A stretch of 35,689 nt of DNA. It comes from Gammaproteobacteria bacterium. GTDB taxonomy: Bacteria; Pseudomonadota; Gammaproteobacteria; UBA4575. Under the pieces are notes generated by a model. It saw only the letters and a program-made list of their open reading frames with translations, made no database searches and was not told the DNA's origin. The stretch covers positions 1-35,689 of the forward strand of contig JABDMD010000091.1 of assembly GCA_013001685.1 (NCBI GenBank), in the 5' to 3' direction. Each line of letters starts with the position of its first letter. The stretch's first letter is position 1. Of the stretch, positions 16,569 to 24,439 are shown piece after piece. The position numbers and the translations under genes are program-made.

Positions 16569-18730
16569 TTCAAAGTACTCCGCTCACGCTTTCTAAATGC
16601 AATCACTGCGGGAATTAGCGATACTAACAAGAACAAGCCTAAAAATATCAAAGGCCAATAATTAGGTTTATTCCAAGCTTCTCGTTTAGCTTGTCTTGCT
16701 GCTCCATCGACACGTTTATATTTCAAAAGATTGTTTGCCATCAAGTTTGGTTTTACGTTTTGATACCAATCATGAAACAAAGAAAATGCTTTAGGATGAA
16801 AACCCCATAACCATGGTGCATCTTTTTGTACTATATATGTCATTTCTTTAATTGTGGCCAAGCGTTCTGGTCCATTTTTAATATTTTTCATTTTCTCAAA
16901 CAAACGATCAAACTCAGGATTAGAGTAATTCGCAGCATTCTCACCATGATGCTCTACTTTTGCATTCGAACCATATAATAGAAAAAAGAAATTTTCCGGA
17001 TCAGGATAATCTGCATTCCAGCCCCATTGAAATATTTGGCTAGTGCCATTACGCATTTTTTCTTGGAAGCGATTATAATCGGTTGCACGTATCACAAGCT
17101 GAATTCCAAGTTTTTGATATTGTTTGCGCATCCAATTCAACTGTGCTTTAGCATCCGGTCCTGCAGAAGGCGTATCAAAATTTAGCACCAAAGGCTTTTT
17201 GGTTTTTGGATCAATACCATTCGCATACCCTGCTTCTTTCATCAGTTGCTTTGCAACTGCAATATCTTTTCTTTTCGGTTCATTAAACTTCCAATCGTAT
17301 ACAAATGGATTAATTCCAGCTTCACCTTCTATATTGCCAAAAATTCCAGGAGGAATCGGGCTTTGCGCAGCAACTCCACGACCGTTAGCAAAAATAGAAA
17401 TATATTCTTCGTAATCTACTGCGATAGAAATTGCGCGACGTAACAGTCTAGATTGCTCAGAATCGCCTCCGACAACTGGGTCAATCATATTGAAACCCAT
17501 ATAAAGTATTGAAGTGGTAACTGCAGTTTCTAATTGTATGCCTTTCTCCTTCATTAAATCGGTCAACTGAACATCACCACCCGAACCAAACTGAATGGCT
17601 TGATCAAAACTATCTGAAGACACACCTGAAGCATCATAATAACCTTGTAAAAATTTACTCCAATACGGAATAGTTTCTTTTTCTAAACTGTAAACCGCCT
17701 TATCTACTAGTGGTAATTTTCTACCAGCATCTTTAAGCAATCCGTTTGCTTTATCTTCAGGTTCACCTTCAGATGGATAACGTTCATCATGAAAGTTAGG
17801 ATTCTTCTCCATCACCATACGCAAGTTTGGGTTGTTTTCCGTCAACATATATGGACCCGTACCGACCGGGTACCAATTAAGAGAAATATTGCGTTCTTCC
17901 ATTCCTTCTTGCGCATAAAATTTTTCTGCTTCCCAAGGCATCGGCGCAAAAAACGGCATCGCCATCCAATATACAAGTTGCGGATACTTGCCTTTAATGC
18001 GAATGCGATATGTGTAACGATCAACAACACTTACACCAGCGAGTTTAATATCTCGTAAATCATGCCAACCTCCATTTGGGTTTGGATATTTTTCGCTTGC
18101 TTGTTTACGAAACTCATCAAACCCAACTATGTACTCACGCATTACACCTGCAATTGGTGAATGCAAATAAGGACTGGCAATTCTTTTTATTTGATACACA
18201 TAATCTTCAGCAGTGAGTTCGCGCGTTCCGGTAGCCTCAAAATCGCTTAAGGTATGAATATCATCTAATTCATCTACTGTTAAATTTAAATATACTGATT
18301 CACCCTTTACATTTTTTGCAAATGCTGGATGCGGCTGAAACATAATGCGTTGATCAATTTTAATTGTATATTCTGAATACTTAATGCTATCCAAAGCATC
18401 TTCATCAACCAGCACTTCGTTCTCGCCAAAATAACGAACTTCCGGCAAGCGACTCGCAGTAAGTGGAACTAATGTGTAAGGACGCAGTAAATAATGATAT
18501 TGCAACGGCGGCTCATAAATTTGCGCAATGAATTGATATTCATTTGAACTGTAAGAGCTAACAGGATCTAAACGCTTGGGTCGCTCACTAAACGAGGAAT
18601 AAATTACATTCTTTGTATCGCCTTCACCCTTACCTTCACTTGGATAAGGATTGTTCCATGCACCATCACTGCAAGCGTTAAGCAGAAACGCTACAAAAAT
18701 AATGATTAGAATTGCGGAACGACTGTTCAC
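16565..18730 (-). CDS. Oligopeptide-type ABC transporter substrate-binding lipoprotein with C-terminal membrane anchor
   Basis: This 721-residue extracytoplasmic solute-binding protein of family 5 (SBP_bac_5) starts with GTG at 18730 and has a lipoprotein signal ending LLNAC (Cys20). Recognisable segments are SERPKRLDPVSSYSSNEY near the start, VGTGPYMLTENNPNLRMVMEKN in parts mid-protein, and IFQWGWNADYPDPENFFFLLYG. Unusually, the last 30 residues hold a hydrophobic helix (PLIFLGLFLLVSLIPAVIAF) with a basic tail (RKRERSTLK), predicting a second anchor in the inner membrane. It is the first gene of the operon, and its promoter should lie in the 160-base divergent interval shared with fabI. Confidence 0.9.
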   Translation of the reverse strand: MNSRSAILIIIFVAFLLNACSDGAWNNPYPSEGKGEGDTKNVIYSSFSERPKRLDPVSSYSSNEYQFIAQIYEPPLQYHYLLRPYTLVPLTASRLPEVRYFGENEVLVDEDALDSIKYSEYTIKIDQRIMFQPHPAFAKNVKGESVYLNLTVDELDDIHTLSDFEATGTRELTAEDYVYQIKRIASPYLHSPIAGVMREYIVGFDEFRKQASEKYPNPNGGWHDLRDIKLAGVSVVDRYTYRIRIKGKYPQLVYWMAMPFFAPMPWEAEKFYAQEGMEERNISLNWYPVGTGPYMLTENNPNLRMVMEKNPNFHDERYPSEGEPEDKANGLLKDAGRKLPLVDKAVYSLEKETIPYWSKFLQGYYDASGVSSDSFDQAIQFGSGGDVQLTDLMKEKGIQLETAVTTSILYMGFNMIDPVVGGDSEQSRLLRRAISIAVDYEEYISIFANGRGVAAQSPIPPGIFGNIEGEAGINPFVYDWKFNEPKRKDIAVAKQLMKEAGYANGIDPKTKKPLVLNFDTPSAGPDAKAQLNWMRKQYQKLGIQLVIRATDYNRFQEKMRNGTSQIFQWGWNADYPDPENFFFLLYGSNAKVEHHGENAANYSNPEFDRLFEKMKNIKNGPERLATIKEMTYIVQKDAPWLWGFHPKAFSLFHDWYQNVKPNLMANNLLKYKRVDGAARQAKREAWNKPNYWPLIFLGLFLLVSLIPAVIAFRKRERSTLK

Positions 18731-18890
18731 GTGATGAGTTTATGATAATCTAACAAAGAAAGATTATTCTTCCCTTAAACATAAATTGAATGGCAGTATT
18801 ATAGACTGTTTAGCGATAAATGTAGTTCAGTCTTAACTAATCTACTAGTATAACTTTTAACCTCTACGCAAAATAAAAACGGAATAAATC

Positions 18891-19679
18891 ATGGGATTTT
18901 TAGCAGGAAAACGCGCCTTAATCGTCGGTATCGCAAGTAACCGTTCCATAGCCTGGGGCATCGCCGAAGCGATGAAACGAGAAGGTGCAGAACTGGCCTT
19001 TACCTATCAAAACGAAAAACTTAAAGGCCGAGTTGAAAAATTTGCAGCTGAATGTGGCGCAGATATCATACTGCCTTGCGACTTAGGTGAAGATGAAGAG
19101 ATAACCAACCTGTTCACCGAACTTGGCAAACAATGGGATAGCTTAGATATTCTAGTTCATTCAGCAGCTTTTGCCCCTAAAGAAGAACTAGCTGGTGATT
19201 TTGTAGACATGACCACCCGCGAAGGCTCAAAAATAGCTCACGACATCAGCAGCTACAGCCTCACCGCTCTCGCCAAGGCTGCCAGACCAATGATGAAAGG
19301 CACCAATGGCGCTATTGTCTCACTCACCTATATGGGCTCTGTTCGCGCTATGCCTAACTACAATGTCATGGGCCTCGCCAAAGCTAGTTTAGAAGCTAAT
19401 ATCCGTTATATGGCCTACGCTTTAGGCCCTGATGGTATTCGCGTCAACGGTATCTCCGCGGGCCCAATTCGGACCTTAGCAGCAGCTGGGATTGGTAATT
19501 TTAGAAAAATGCTCGACCACGTTGAAGAAAATGCCCCGCTACGCAAAAACGTTACCATTGAAGAAGTCGGCAACACGGCAGCATTTCTATGCTCCGATCT
19601 AGCCAGTGGAATAACAGGTGAAATTACCTACGTCGATGCTGGATTTAATATTGTCGGGATGTCTGGATACGGCCGTTAA
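18891..19679 (+). CDS. fabI: Enoyl-[acyl-carrier-protein] reductase FabI
   Basis: FabI reduces enoyl-ACP with NADH in the last step of each fatty-acid elongation cycle. The 262-residue protein has the family's nucleotide-binding start ([20 protein letters not shown]) and the catalytic Tyr157 and Lys164 in YNVMGLAK, with Tyr147 nearby, each one position later than in E. coli. The loop reads HSAAFAP, with Ala93 where E. coli has Gly93, the site of the classical triclosan-resistance change. Several other FabI proteins have Ala here naturally, so no resistance is implied. The gene stands alone, divergent from the ABC importer. Confidence 0.96.
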   Translation: MGFLAGKRALIVGIASNRSIAWGIAEAMKREGAELAFTYQNEKLKGRVEKFAAECGADIILPCDLGEDEEITNLFTELGKQWDSLDILVHSAAFAPKEELAGDFVDMTTREGSKIAHDISSYSLTALAKAARPMMKGTNGAIVSLTYMGSVRAMPNYNVMGLAKASLEANIRYMAYALGPDGIRVNGISAGPIRTLAAAGIGNFRKMLDHVEENAPLRKNVTIEEVGNTAAFLCSDLASGITGEITYVDAGFNIVGMSGYGR

Positions 19680-19691
19680 GACAACGGAAGT

Positions 19692-19718
19692 GCAGAAATT
19701 GCAGGAGCAAATTTCTGC
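19692..19718 (+). terminator. Perfect 9-bp hairpin just after fabI
   Basis: GCAGAAATT (19692-19700) and AATTTCTGC (19710-19718) form a perfect stem with a 9-base loop, 12 bases after the fabI stop. No T-tract follows on the plus strand, so it is not a classical intrinsic terminator. It may protect the fabI transcript's 3' end or weaken read-through into the next gene. Confidence 0.4.
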
Positions 19719-19787
19719 CAGTTAACCAAGCTTTGCAATTGATCATGTAGGAGTAGAATACTCAATCTCACTACAAGTAGACGCCAC

Positions 19788-20228
19788 ATGACTATATCTA
19801 GCCGAACAAAAGCTCCATGGCACCTTTGGGTAATCGGTATAATTGCTCTGTTGTGGAATGCAATGGGCGCAGTTGATTATTTCCTATCGCAAACTAAAAA
19901 CGAAGCCTATATGAAGATGTTCACACCTGAGCAACTTGAATTTTTTTATAGTTTCCCCTCATGGTCAGTAGCTTTGTGGGCCATAGCAGTTTGGGGAGGA
20001 CTACTTGGATGTATTCTCTTATTGCTAAGAAACAAATTAGCAGCAAGCGTGTTTTTAGTTTCTTTGATATGCATGGTGATCAACACTATTTATATCTATG
20101 CGTTTTCAAATGGTATGGAAGTAATGGGTGGTGCCTTTGAATTAGCCTTTAGCGCAGCCATCTTTTTAGTTGCAGTGTTTTTATATTTTTATTCTAAAAA
20201 TATGCAAGCGCAAAACATAATTACCTAA
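19788..20228 (+). CDS. Small four-helix inner-membrane protein, unknown function
   Basis: This 146-residue protein has four hydrophobic helices (about 11-32, 57-80, 86-106 and 115-137). The opening KAPWHLWVIGIIALLWNAMGAVDY and the segment FTPEQLEFFYSFPSWSVALWA belong to a widespread proteobacterial family that is often loosely labelled sugar transporter. I know of no experimental basis for that label. It follows fabI on the same strand after 108 bases, but the hairpin between them suggests separate expression. Confidence 0.8.
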   Translation: MTISSRTKAPWHLWVIGIIALLWNAMGAVDYFLSQTKNEAYMKMFTPEQLEFFYSFPSWSVALWAIAVWGGLLGCILLLLRNKLAASVFLVSLICMVINTIYIYAFSNGMEVMGGAFELAFSAAIFLVAVFLYFYSKNMQAQNIIT

Positions 20229-20299
20229 ACAAAAATAGAGAAATTATATAGACAGCAGTGATATAAGAGGTAAAAGTAATACTGATCCCTAGTTACTCT

Positions 20300-20506
20300 T
20301 CAAATCTGATCTTCTGGCGCACCCTCATCACATTTTTTACATTCAAGTTCATAGCCAAGCATGCTATCTCTACCCTTCGCGGTGAGCACCCATGGACGAC
20401 TTACCATTGGAGGGTTATGTCTAACATGTTGAAAATGACCACAAACAAGTTCTGCAACCCAATAATTTTCATCGTCTTTATGATAGGTAACAATATTTTG
20501 CTTCAT
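20300..20506 (-). CDS. DUF3565 domain protein
   Basis: This 68-residue cytoplasmic protein matches the DUF3565 pattern: YHKDDENYWVAELVCGHFQHVRHNPP, then RPWVLTAKGRDSMLGYELECKKC. The conserved Cys-x-His and Cys-x-x-Cys pairs (CGH and CKKC) look like a metal-binding site, probably zinc; that is inference. It lies 41 bases downstream of the SpoIIAA-like gene on the same strand and could share its FNR/Anr-type promoter. Confidence 0.85.
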   Translation of the reverse strand: MKQNIVTYHKDDENYWVAELVCGHFQHVRHNPPMVSRPWVLTAKGRDSMLGYELECKKCDEGAPEDQI

Positions 20507-20547
20507 ATACTAATAAATAAAGCCACCTTATTAATATTGCGAAATAA

Positions 20548-20913
20548 TTAACTCGTGAGCCAACTCTCAGCTTCCGCCTCTTGATTAAGATCGAATGCTT
20601 TAATCTTAAGTCCGGGAATAAATGCACCCTCTATTTCACTGGCTTTCTTAACCCATTTTTTATCTGCTAACACGGCTGCGCGATCAAATTTCTTAATAAA
20701 TCTGAATGCCTCAGGGAGGTGTGAAAGCTCTACACCAATGGCGCCTAATGTTGGAAGATCGAAGTCCCTAACGCGATAAAGCATTCGACCGTGCTCAATA
20801 TCTTTAGCATTATTAAACAGCTCATCAAGTGCCGTTTTCATCTCATAACTATCGAGCTTTCCACCAAAATCAATATCTAGTCTATTGGGACCATTTTTTA
20901 CTACTTCAAACAT
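20548..20913 (-). CDS. SpoIIAA-like (STAS-fold) protein
   Basis: This 121-residue protein resembles the SpoIIAA-like family (STAS/CRAL-TRIO-like fold): an N-terminal strand pair (FEVVKNGPNRLDIDFGGKL), the helix YEMKTALDELF, then MLYRVRDFDLP, and the typical KFDRAAVLADKKWVKKASEIEGAFIPG segment. The biochemical role of these proteins is unknown. A good ribosome-binding site (AAGGAG) precedes the ATG. A perfect FNR/Anr-type box lies 69-82 bases upstream of the start, suggesting induction at low oxygen. Confidence 0.8.
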   Translation of the reverse strand: MFEVVKNGPNRLDIDFGGKLDSYEMKTALDELFNNAKDIEHGRMLYRVRDFDLPTLGAIGVELSHLPEAFRFIKKFDRAAVLADKKWVKKASEIEGAFIPGLKIKAFDLNQEAEAESWLTS

Positions 20914-20981
20914 GTGTACTCCTTAGTGACTATGCACTGAATTATATTGAGTAAAATACAACTTCTAAACAGGAGTAATCG

Positions 20982-20995
20982 TTGATCTAAATCAA
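20982..20995 (-). promoter_or_regulatory. FNR/Anr-type binding site upstream of the SpoIIAA-like gene
   Basis: TTGATCTAAATCAA is a perfect match to the TTGAT-N4-ATCAA consensus. On the minus strand, TATTTT at 20958-20953 would place transcription start near 20946, putting the box centre about 42 bases upstream, the class II FNR position. A TATAAT at 20946-20941 is an alternative -10. Confidence 0.7.
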
Positions 20996-21054
20996 TGCTT
21001 AATGATAAAAAAATAAATCAGTTTAACTTCCACATTAGATTCATATAATTTCTT

Positions 21055-21834
21055 TTAGTTCTGATCCAACCAAGCTGGCAAACCAGCTATTGAATCGATA
21101 ATTGCGTCTGGATGAATTCCACTATCAATATCTGATGATCGGAATTTTCCAGTACGCACAAGGACACCTTTAATTCCTGCATGCTGTGCACCTTGAACGT
21201 CTCCTAGAATATCATCACCAATCATAACTGCCTGTGAAGGTTCACAATGTAATATTCGCAAAGCTGCATTAAAAAATTGTGCTGATGGCTTGCCTAGCAC
21301 AACAGCCTCACAACTTGCAGCATATTCTAATGCCTTAACAAATGGCCCAACATCTAGCTGCAAACCTTTTGCTGTTTGCCAGTAACGAGTCATTCCTAAG
21401 GCTACTAATTTAGGTTTGGGTTCCTCCATGAGAAAAGTGAATGCACGATTCAACTCTGAAAATGTCCACTCTTCACCTATATCACCTAAAACAACAGCAA
21501 CTACAGAAATTTTTCCTTGTTTTAATATGGGGATACTATTGAAATCTTCTCGAGTGCTGCTTGGAATAAATAATGCAGTTTCCCCTGTCACATTTTCTGA
21601 AAGCCATTCACATGCTGCAATTGGAGGAGTAAGAATTGATTGTTCGGATATATCAAAACCAAAACCACTTAACTTTTCAACAATTTTTCTTCGTGGACGT
21701 GAAGTGGTATTAGTAATAAATAAATGAGGAATAGATTGATTTTGAATCCATCTTATTGCTTCTAGTGCACCAGGTATAACCTTTGCGCCTTGGTAAAGCA
21801 CACCATCAAGATCAATTAATAAAGCATGTTTCAC
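21055..21834 (-). CDS. HAD-superfamily (subfamily IIA) hydrolase, LHPP/NagD-like
   Basis: This 259-residue phosphatase of HAD subfamily IIA has motif I LLIDLDGVLYQG (nucleophile Asp8, acid Asp10), motif II FITNTTSRPRR, the conserved lysine in VLGKPSAQFF and motif III MIGDDILGDVQGA. The overall pattern is close to the LHPP/TIGR01458 group, which acts on small phosphorylated compounds; the substrate is not predictable. It starts 78 bases from the FNR/Anr-type box at 21913-21926, and a TATTAT at 21888-21883 is suitably placed for activation from that box. Confidence 0.88.
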   Translation of the reverse strand: MKHALLIDLDGVLYQGAKVIPGALEAIRWIQNQSIPHLFITNTTSRPRRKIVEKLSGFGFDISEQSILTPPIAACEWLSENVTGETALFIPSSTREDFNSIPILKQGKISVVAVVLGDIGEEWTFSELNRAFTFLMEEPKPKLVALGMTRYWQTAKGLQLDVGPFVKALEYAASCEAVVLGKPSAQFFNAALRILHCEPSQAVMIGDDILGDVQGAQHAGIKGVLVRTGKFRSSDIDSGIHPDAIIDSIAGLPAWLDQN

Positions 21835-21912
21835 AAATTAATACAGTGCTTTAACGCTCCACAAAAATTAGCTGCCGAATAAATAATATCCGCTTTGATT
21901 CATTAGCTGTCA

Positions 21913-21926
21913 TTGATCTGTATCAA
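21913..21926. promoter_or_regulatory. FNR/Anr-type binding site between the HAD hydrolase and cupin genes
   Basis: TTGATCTGTATCAA is a perfect TTGAT-N4-ATCAA site in the 126-base divergent interval. It can serve either gene. For the HAD gene, TATTAT at 21888-21883 puts the box about 43 bases upstream of the start of transcription. For the cupin gene, TAGATT at 21950-21955 puts it about 42 bases upstream. The site shares TTGATCT at one end with the box at 20982. Confidence 0.7.
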
Positions 21927-21966
21927 TGCTTATTGATTTATATTTAAAGTAGATTAATATTTGAAT

Positions 21967-22296
21967 ATGGCAACCCATCACGCAAACCCTGGTGAAATCG
22001 TTGATCTGCAAACGTGGGCTGCGGATTTACCCAAAGAACACACCAAAGCTATCGTTAAAAATGACGAGATGGAATTAATTAGAATTGTTTTACCCGCAGG
22101 CAAAGGAATTCCTAATCACAATGCACCAGGCCCCTTAACCATCCAATGCGTGTCAGGAAAAGTAGCCATTACTACAATGGGTACCACACAAGAACTCAAT
22201 TACAATCAATTATTACACCTAATGTCTGCTGAACCTCACTCTTTAAAAGCGATAGAAGATTCTGTAGTTCTATTAACTATCATATTTAATAAATAA
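21967..22296 (+). CDS. Small cupin-domain protein
   Basis: This 109-residue single-domain cupin has the beta-barrel pattern MELIRIVLPAGKGIPNHNAPGPLTIQCVSGKVAIT in its parts, then LLHLMSAEPHSLKAIEDSVVLL. Metal ligands are incomplete: His in PNHNA and His in EPHSL remain, but the usual second HxH histidine and the glutamate are not obvious. The ATG at 21967 (MATHHANPG) is preferred to the in-frame TTG at 21961. No Shine-Dalgarno sequence precedes it. It is divergent from the HAD gene and shares the FNR/Anr-type box. Confidence 0.82.
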   Translation: MATHHANPGEIVDLQTWAADLPKEHTKAIVKNDEMELIRIVLPAGKGIPNHNAPGPLTIQCVSGKVAITTMGTTQELNYNQLLHLMSAEPHSLKAIEDSVVLLTIIFNK

Positions 22297-22479
22297 ATAG
22301 CAATAGTAAATACGGCACTTACATAGATCGTAAGAGGATGTATATGTATTGATATATCAATTGAACCTTCTATTTCAAGGAGAACTAAGTTCAATCGAAA
22401 CTCTCTATTGAGTCAGAATTTATAAAGTTAAATTGCAGTTTTTTTTGCTGTGAGTAAGCTTTAGCTCGAATGAAATAAA

Positions 22480-23202
22480 TTAAAAATGAAATCGTGTGCT
22501 AAATATATAATTTGTATCATTTGGACCATTTAAATCTTGTGTAAGCCCGCCCTCTAACACCCAACGCGGTGTGACCACCCATTGCAGGCCGCCAGTGAGT
22601 TGTTGCACTACGGTATTTCCTTCCACCCCGCGCCCTGCAAACTCAACTACAGTATTCACTAAAGTAGACAAACCCCACTCCGGATATTCTTTAGGAAAAA
22701 GGCGGTATTGATACGATAAGTCATAACGCAACTCATTTTTTGCATCATCAATACCTTGTTGCCAAAGCGCATCTGCATCGAATTCATGTTTATCATTCAC
22801 ATAGGTATACACAAATCCCGCTGAGGCTTTAGGATCACGATCACTATCAGTGGGCGCAACACCACCCAACAGAATTCCTAAACGTGATGATTTAATTCCA
22901 GAATTAATATCTTGCCAAACCAAATTACGATACAACAAACCAATGTCGCCTAAGCGATCGTCTTTACCATCAGAAATTCGATATGGTGAGGCAAGAAAGA
23001 AAGCTTGTTTATTATCAAAGCCGTAGGCTAGATTAGCTGTGAGTTTGTCGTTATTGGTTTCAGGAACCTCATCCAGTACCAATCTTGTTACCAAACCACC
23101 TTTATTAACTGGCAATGCTACGAACGAGCGCAGACCCATTGCATAACTATTAGAACTGATTAAATAAATACTAGCAAGAACTAGCAGGGAGTAGATTCGC
23201 AC
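22480..23202 (-). CDS. Predicted outer-membrane beta-barrel protein
   Basis: This 240-residue protein has a signal peptide (about 1-21, ending NSYA) and many alternating strands, and it ends in FSTRFHF with a terminal aromatic residue, typical of BAM substrates. I do not recognise a named family; it resembles the loosely annotated transporter or phenol-degradation MetA-like barrels. The start overlaps the end of the MerP-like gene by 22 bases, which strongly suggests co-translation and a shared role in metal handling or transport across the outer membrane. Confidence 0.75.
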   Translation of the reverse strand: MRIYSLLVLASIYLISSNSYAMGLRSFVALPVNKGGLVTRLVLDEVPETNNDKLTANLAYGFDNKQAFFLASPYRISDGKDDRLGDIGLLYRNLVWQDINSGIKSSRLGILLGGVAPTDSDRDPKASAGFVYTYVNDKHEFDADALWQQGIDDAKNELRYDLSYQYRLFPKEYPEWGLSTLVNTVVEFAGRGVEGNTVVQQLTGGLQWVVTPRWVLEGGLTQDLNGPNDTNYIFSTRFHF

Positions 23203-23513
23203 GGATGTTCTGCTCTGCCATAATGTTGAGATTCTCCCGAACCAAAACCAGCATCCTTAATAATTTCTTTTAGTTCTTCTTCAGTAACCTTTGCACCCGA
23301 CTTTAGATGAATGCGGGTTTTATTCTGCTTTAGACTAATCTCTGCCTTTTTGACATCATCATGTTTTTCTAAATTCTTTTTTAATCCATACACACAAAAG
23401 CTACAGGTCAGACCACTTAGATCAATATCAACAACCTGCTCATGCTTAGCCATGGAAGGAAATGAGAAAAATAATAGTGCAGTAAAGATAAGAATTTTCA
23501 TATTTTTCAGCAT
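23181..23513 (-). CDS. MerP-like periplasmic heavy-metal-associated (HMA) protein
   Basis: This 110-residue protein has a signal peptide (about 1-22, ending PSMA) and one HMA domain with the metal site GLTCSFC (Cys37 and Cys40) followed by the YGLKKNLEKHDDVKKAEISL pattern. It should carry a soft metal such as Hg(II) or Cu(I) in the periplasm. A tail beyond the HMA fold adds HYGRAEHPCESTPC, with two further cysteines (105 and 110) and histidines, which MerP lacks. It follows the MerT-like gene by 2 bases. Confidence 0.87.
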   Translation of the reverse strand: MLKNMKILIFTALLFFSFPSMAKHEQVVDIDLSGLTCSFCVYGLKKNLEKHDDVKKAEISLKQNKTRIHLKSGAKVTEEELKEIIKDAGFGSGESQHYGRAEHPCESTPC

Positions 23514-23515
23514 AG

Positions 23516-23905
23516 TTAACTATCTAACCACATGCGAACCGGCAAAGCGATGTAAGCTGCGATAAAGCCGATAATCCATAACAATGTAGCACTTATAAAT
23601 AGTCGTGCACTCCATTTTTTAATTCGTTTACAACTTTCGGCCAGTTTAGGATCTGCCGGACAAAGATTTCGCACGGCATACAACTGCCATGCTGAAATTA
23701 AAAGCAAACCACCAGAAAACAAAAAAGCCCAAATTTTATACTTAGCAAGACTATTGAGAAAAGGCAGCTCTACATTTAAAGCTACCAATACCGAACCTAA
23801 CCCCACACTCACCAAGATAATTGGCAACGCACAACACACCAAGGTGCCTGACGAAGCCAACAAAGCAAACATACTAAAGAAAAGTGAATTCTTACCTGTT
23901 TCCAT
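23516..23905 (-). CDS. MerT-like membrane metal transporter
   Basis: This 129-residue inner-membrane protein has three hydrophobic helices. Helix 1 carries the vicinal pair Cys24-Cys25 (LVCCALP), and a second pair, Cys82 and Cys92, sits in the loop after helix 2, the same plan as the mercury transporter MerT. The ATG at 23905 (METGKNS) fits the family; an in-frame ATG at 23944 would add 13 residues, and neither has a good ribosome-binding site. It is the first gene of a trio with a MerP-like protein and an outer-membrane barrel. No merR, merA or merB is nearby. Confidence 0.82.
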   Translation of the reverse strand: METGKNSLFFSMFALLASSGTLVCCALPIILVSVGLGSVLVALNVELPFLNSLAKYKIWAFLFSGGLLLISAWQLYAVRNLCPADPKLAESCKRIKKWSARLFISATLLWIIGFIAAYIALPVRMWLDS

Positions 23906-23944
23906 TAAGAGCAGAGGTCTATTACAAAATGCCGATATTAGCAT

Positions 23945-24439
23945 TTAATGAAGAATCACTTTATTTTCATCAAAATCAAGCAGATAGAACTTCACCACAC
24001 AATGAAATTTATATTAATGAAGTTGGCAATAATAAAAAAGCAGTATAAAAGTTTTTTTGAGCTGCAAAAAAATGCAGGAGTTAGTTGTGATTAATTTATT
24101 CAGTGCGTTACAAAGTAAAACGTATAGTGAATAAACAATAGCCTGTCCAAAAATTGAACATTAATAATGCTTTGAATTAAAATTCAATAATAGTTTTTAT
24201 TGCAAACGACGATGAAAAGTGGAGAATAATTGTGTACTTCATGAGATAAAATATAATGAAAAAAATAAAAGAAGTTACAAAAACCGATCGACAATATTTA
24301 CAGACACAAAAAGATATAAATGCTGCAGGAATTTAACTATTAGTACTAATAGCAATAATGACACTTTACTTTTTGCATGGATAACCTATATCAGTTAGCC
24401 ACGCATCGAGTGTAATATATTTAGTAAATTTTATACCTA
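23945..24439. other. AT-rich intergenic stretch
   Basis: About 500 AT-rich bases upstream of the MerT-like gene hold no intact gene that I can support. The only feature of note is a nonsense-split small ORF at 24256-24384, listed separately. No MerR-type dyad operator was recognised upstream of the metal trio. Confidence 0.4.
24256..24384 (+). pseudogene. Possible small membrane-protein ORF split by an in-frame TAA
   Basis: From ATG 24256 the frame encodes 26 residues of charged, helical sequence (MKKIKEVTKTDRQYLQTQKD, then INAAGI) and stops at TAA 24334-24336. The same frame then continues as LLVLIAIMTLYFLHG to TAA 24382-24384, a plausible membrane helix. Read together, it looks like a 42-codon single-pass membrane protein with one nonsense change. 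It may equally be chance in AT-rich DNA. No ribosome-binding site stands out. Confidence 0.3.

Noticed and set aside
17124-18058. Plus-strand frames of 65-96 codons
   Set aside because: Shadows of the substrate-binding protein gene.
19158-19200. Ala93 in FabI as a sign of triclosan resistance
   Set aside because: Ala at this place occurs naturally in other FabI proteins; no resistance can be inferred.
22349-22360. TTGATATATCAA palindrome, FNR-like
   Set aside because: The half-sites are separated by 2 bases instead of 4, so it does not fit the FNR/Anr spacing.
23945-24439. MerR-type operator upstream of the metal trio
   Set aside because: No dyad with the long spacer typical of MerR-family promoters could be found.
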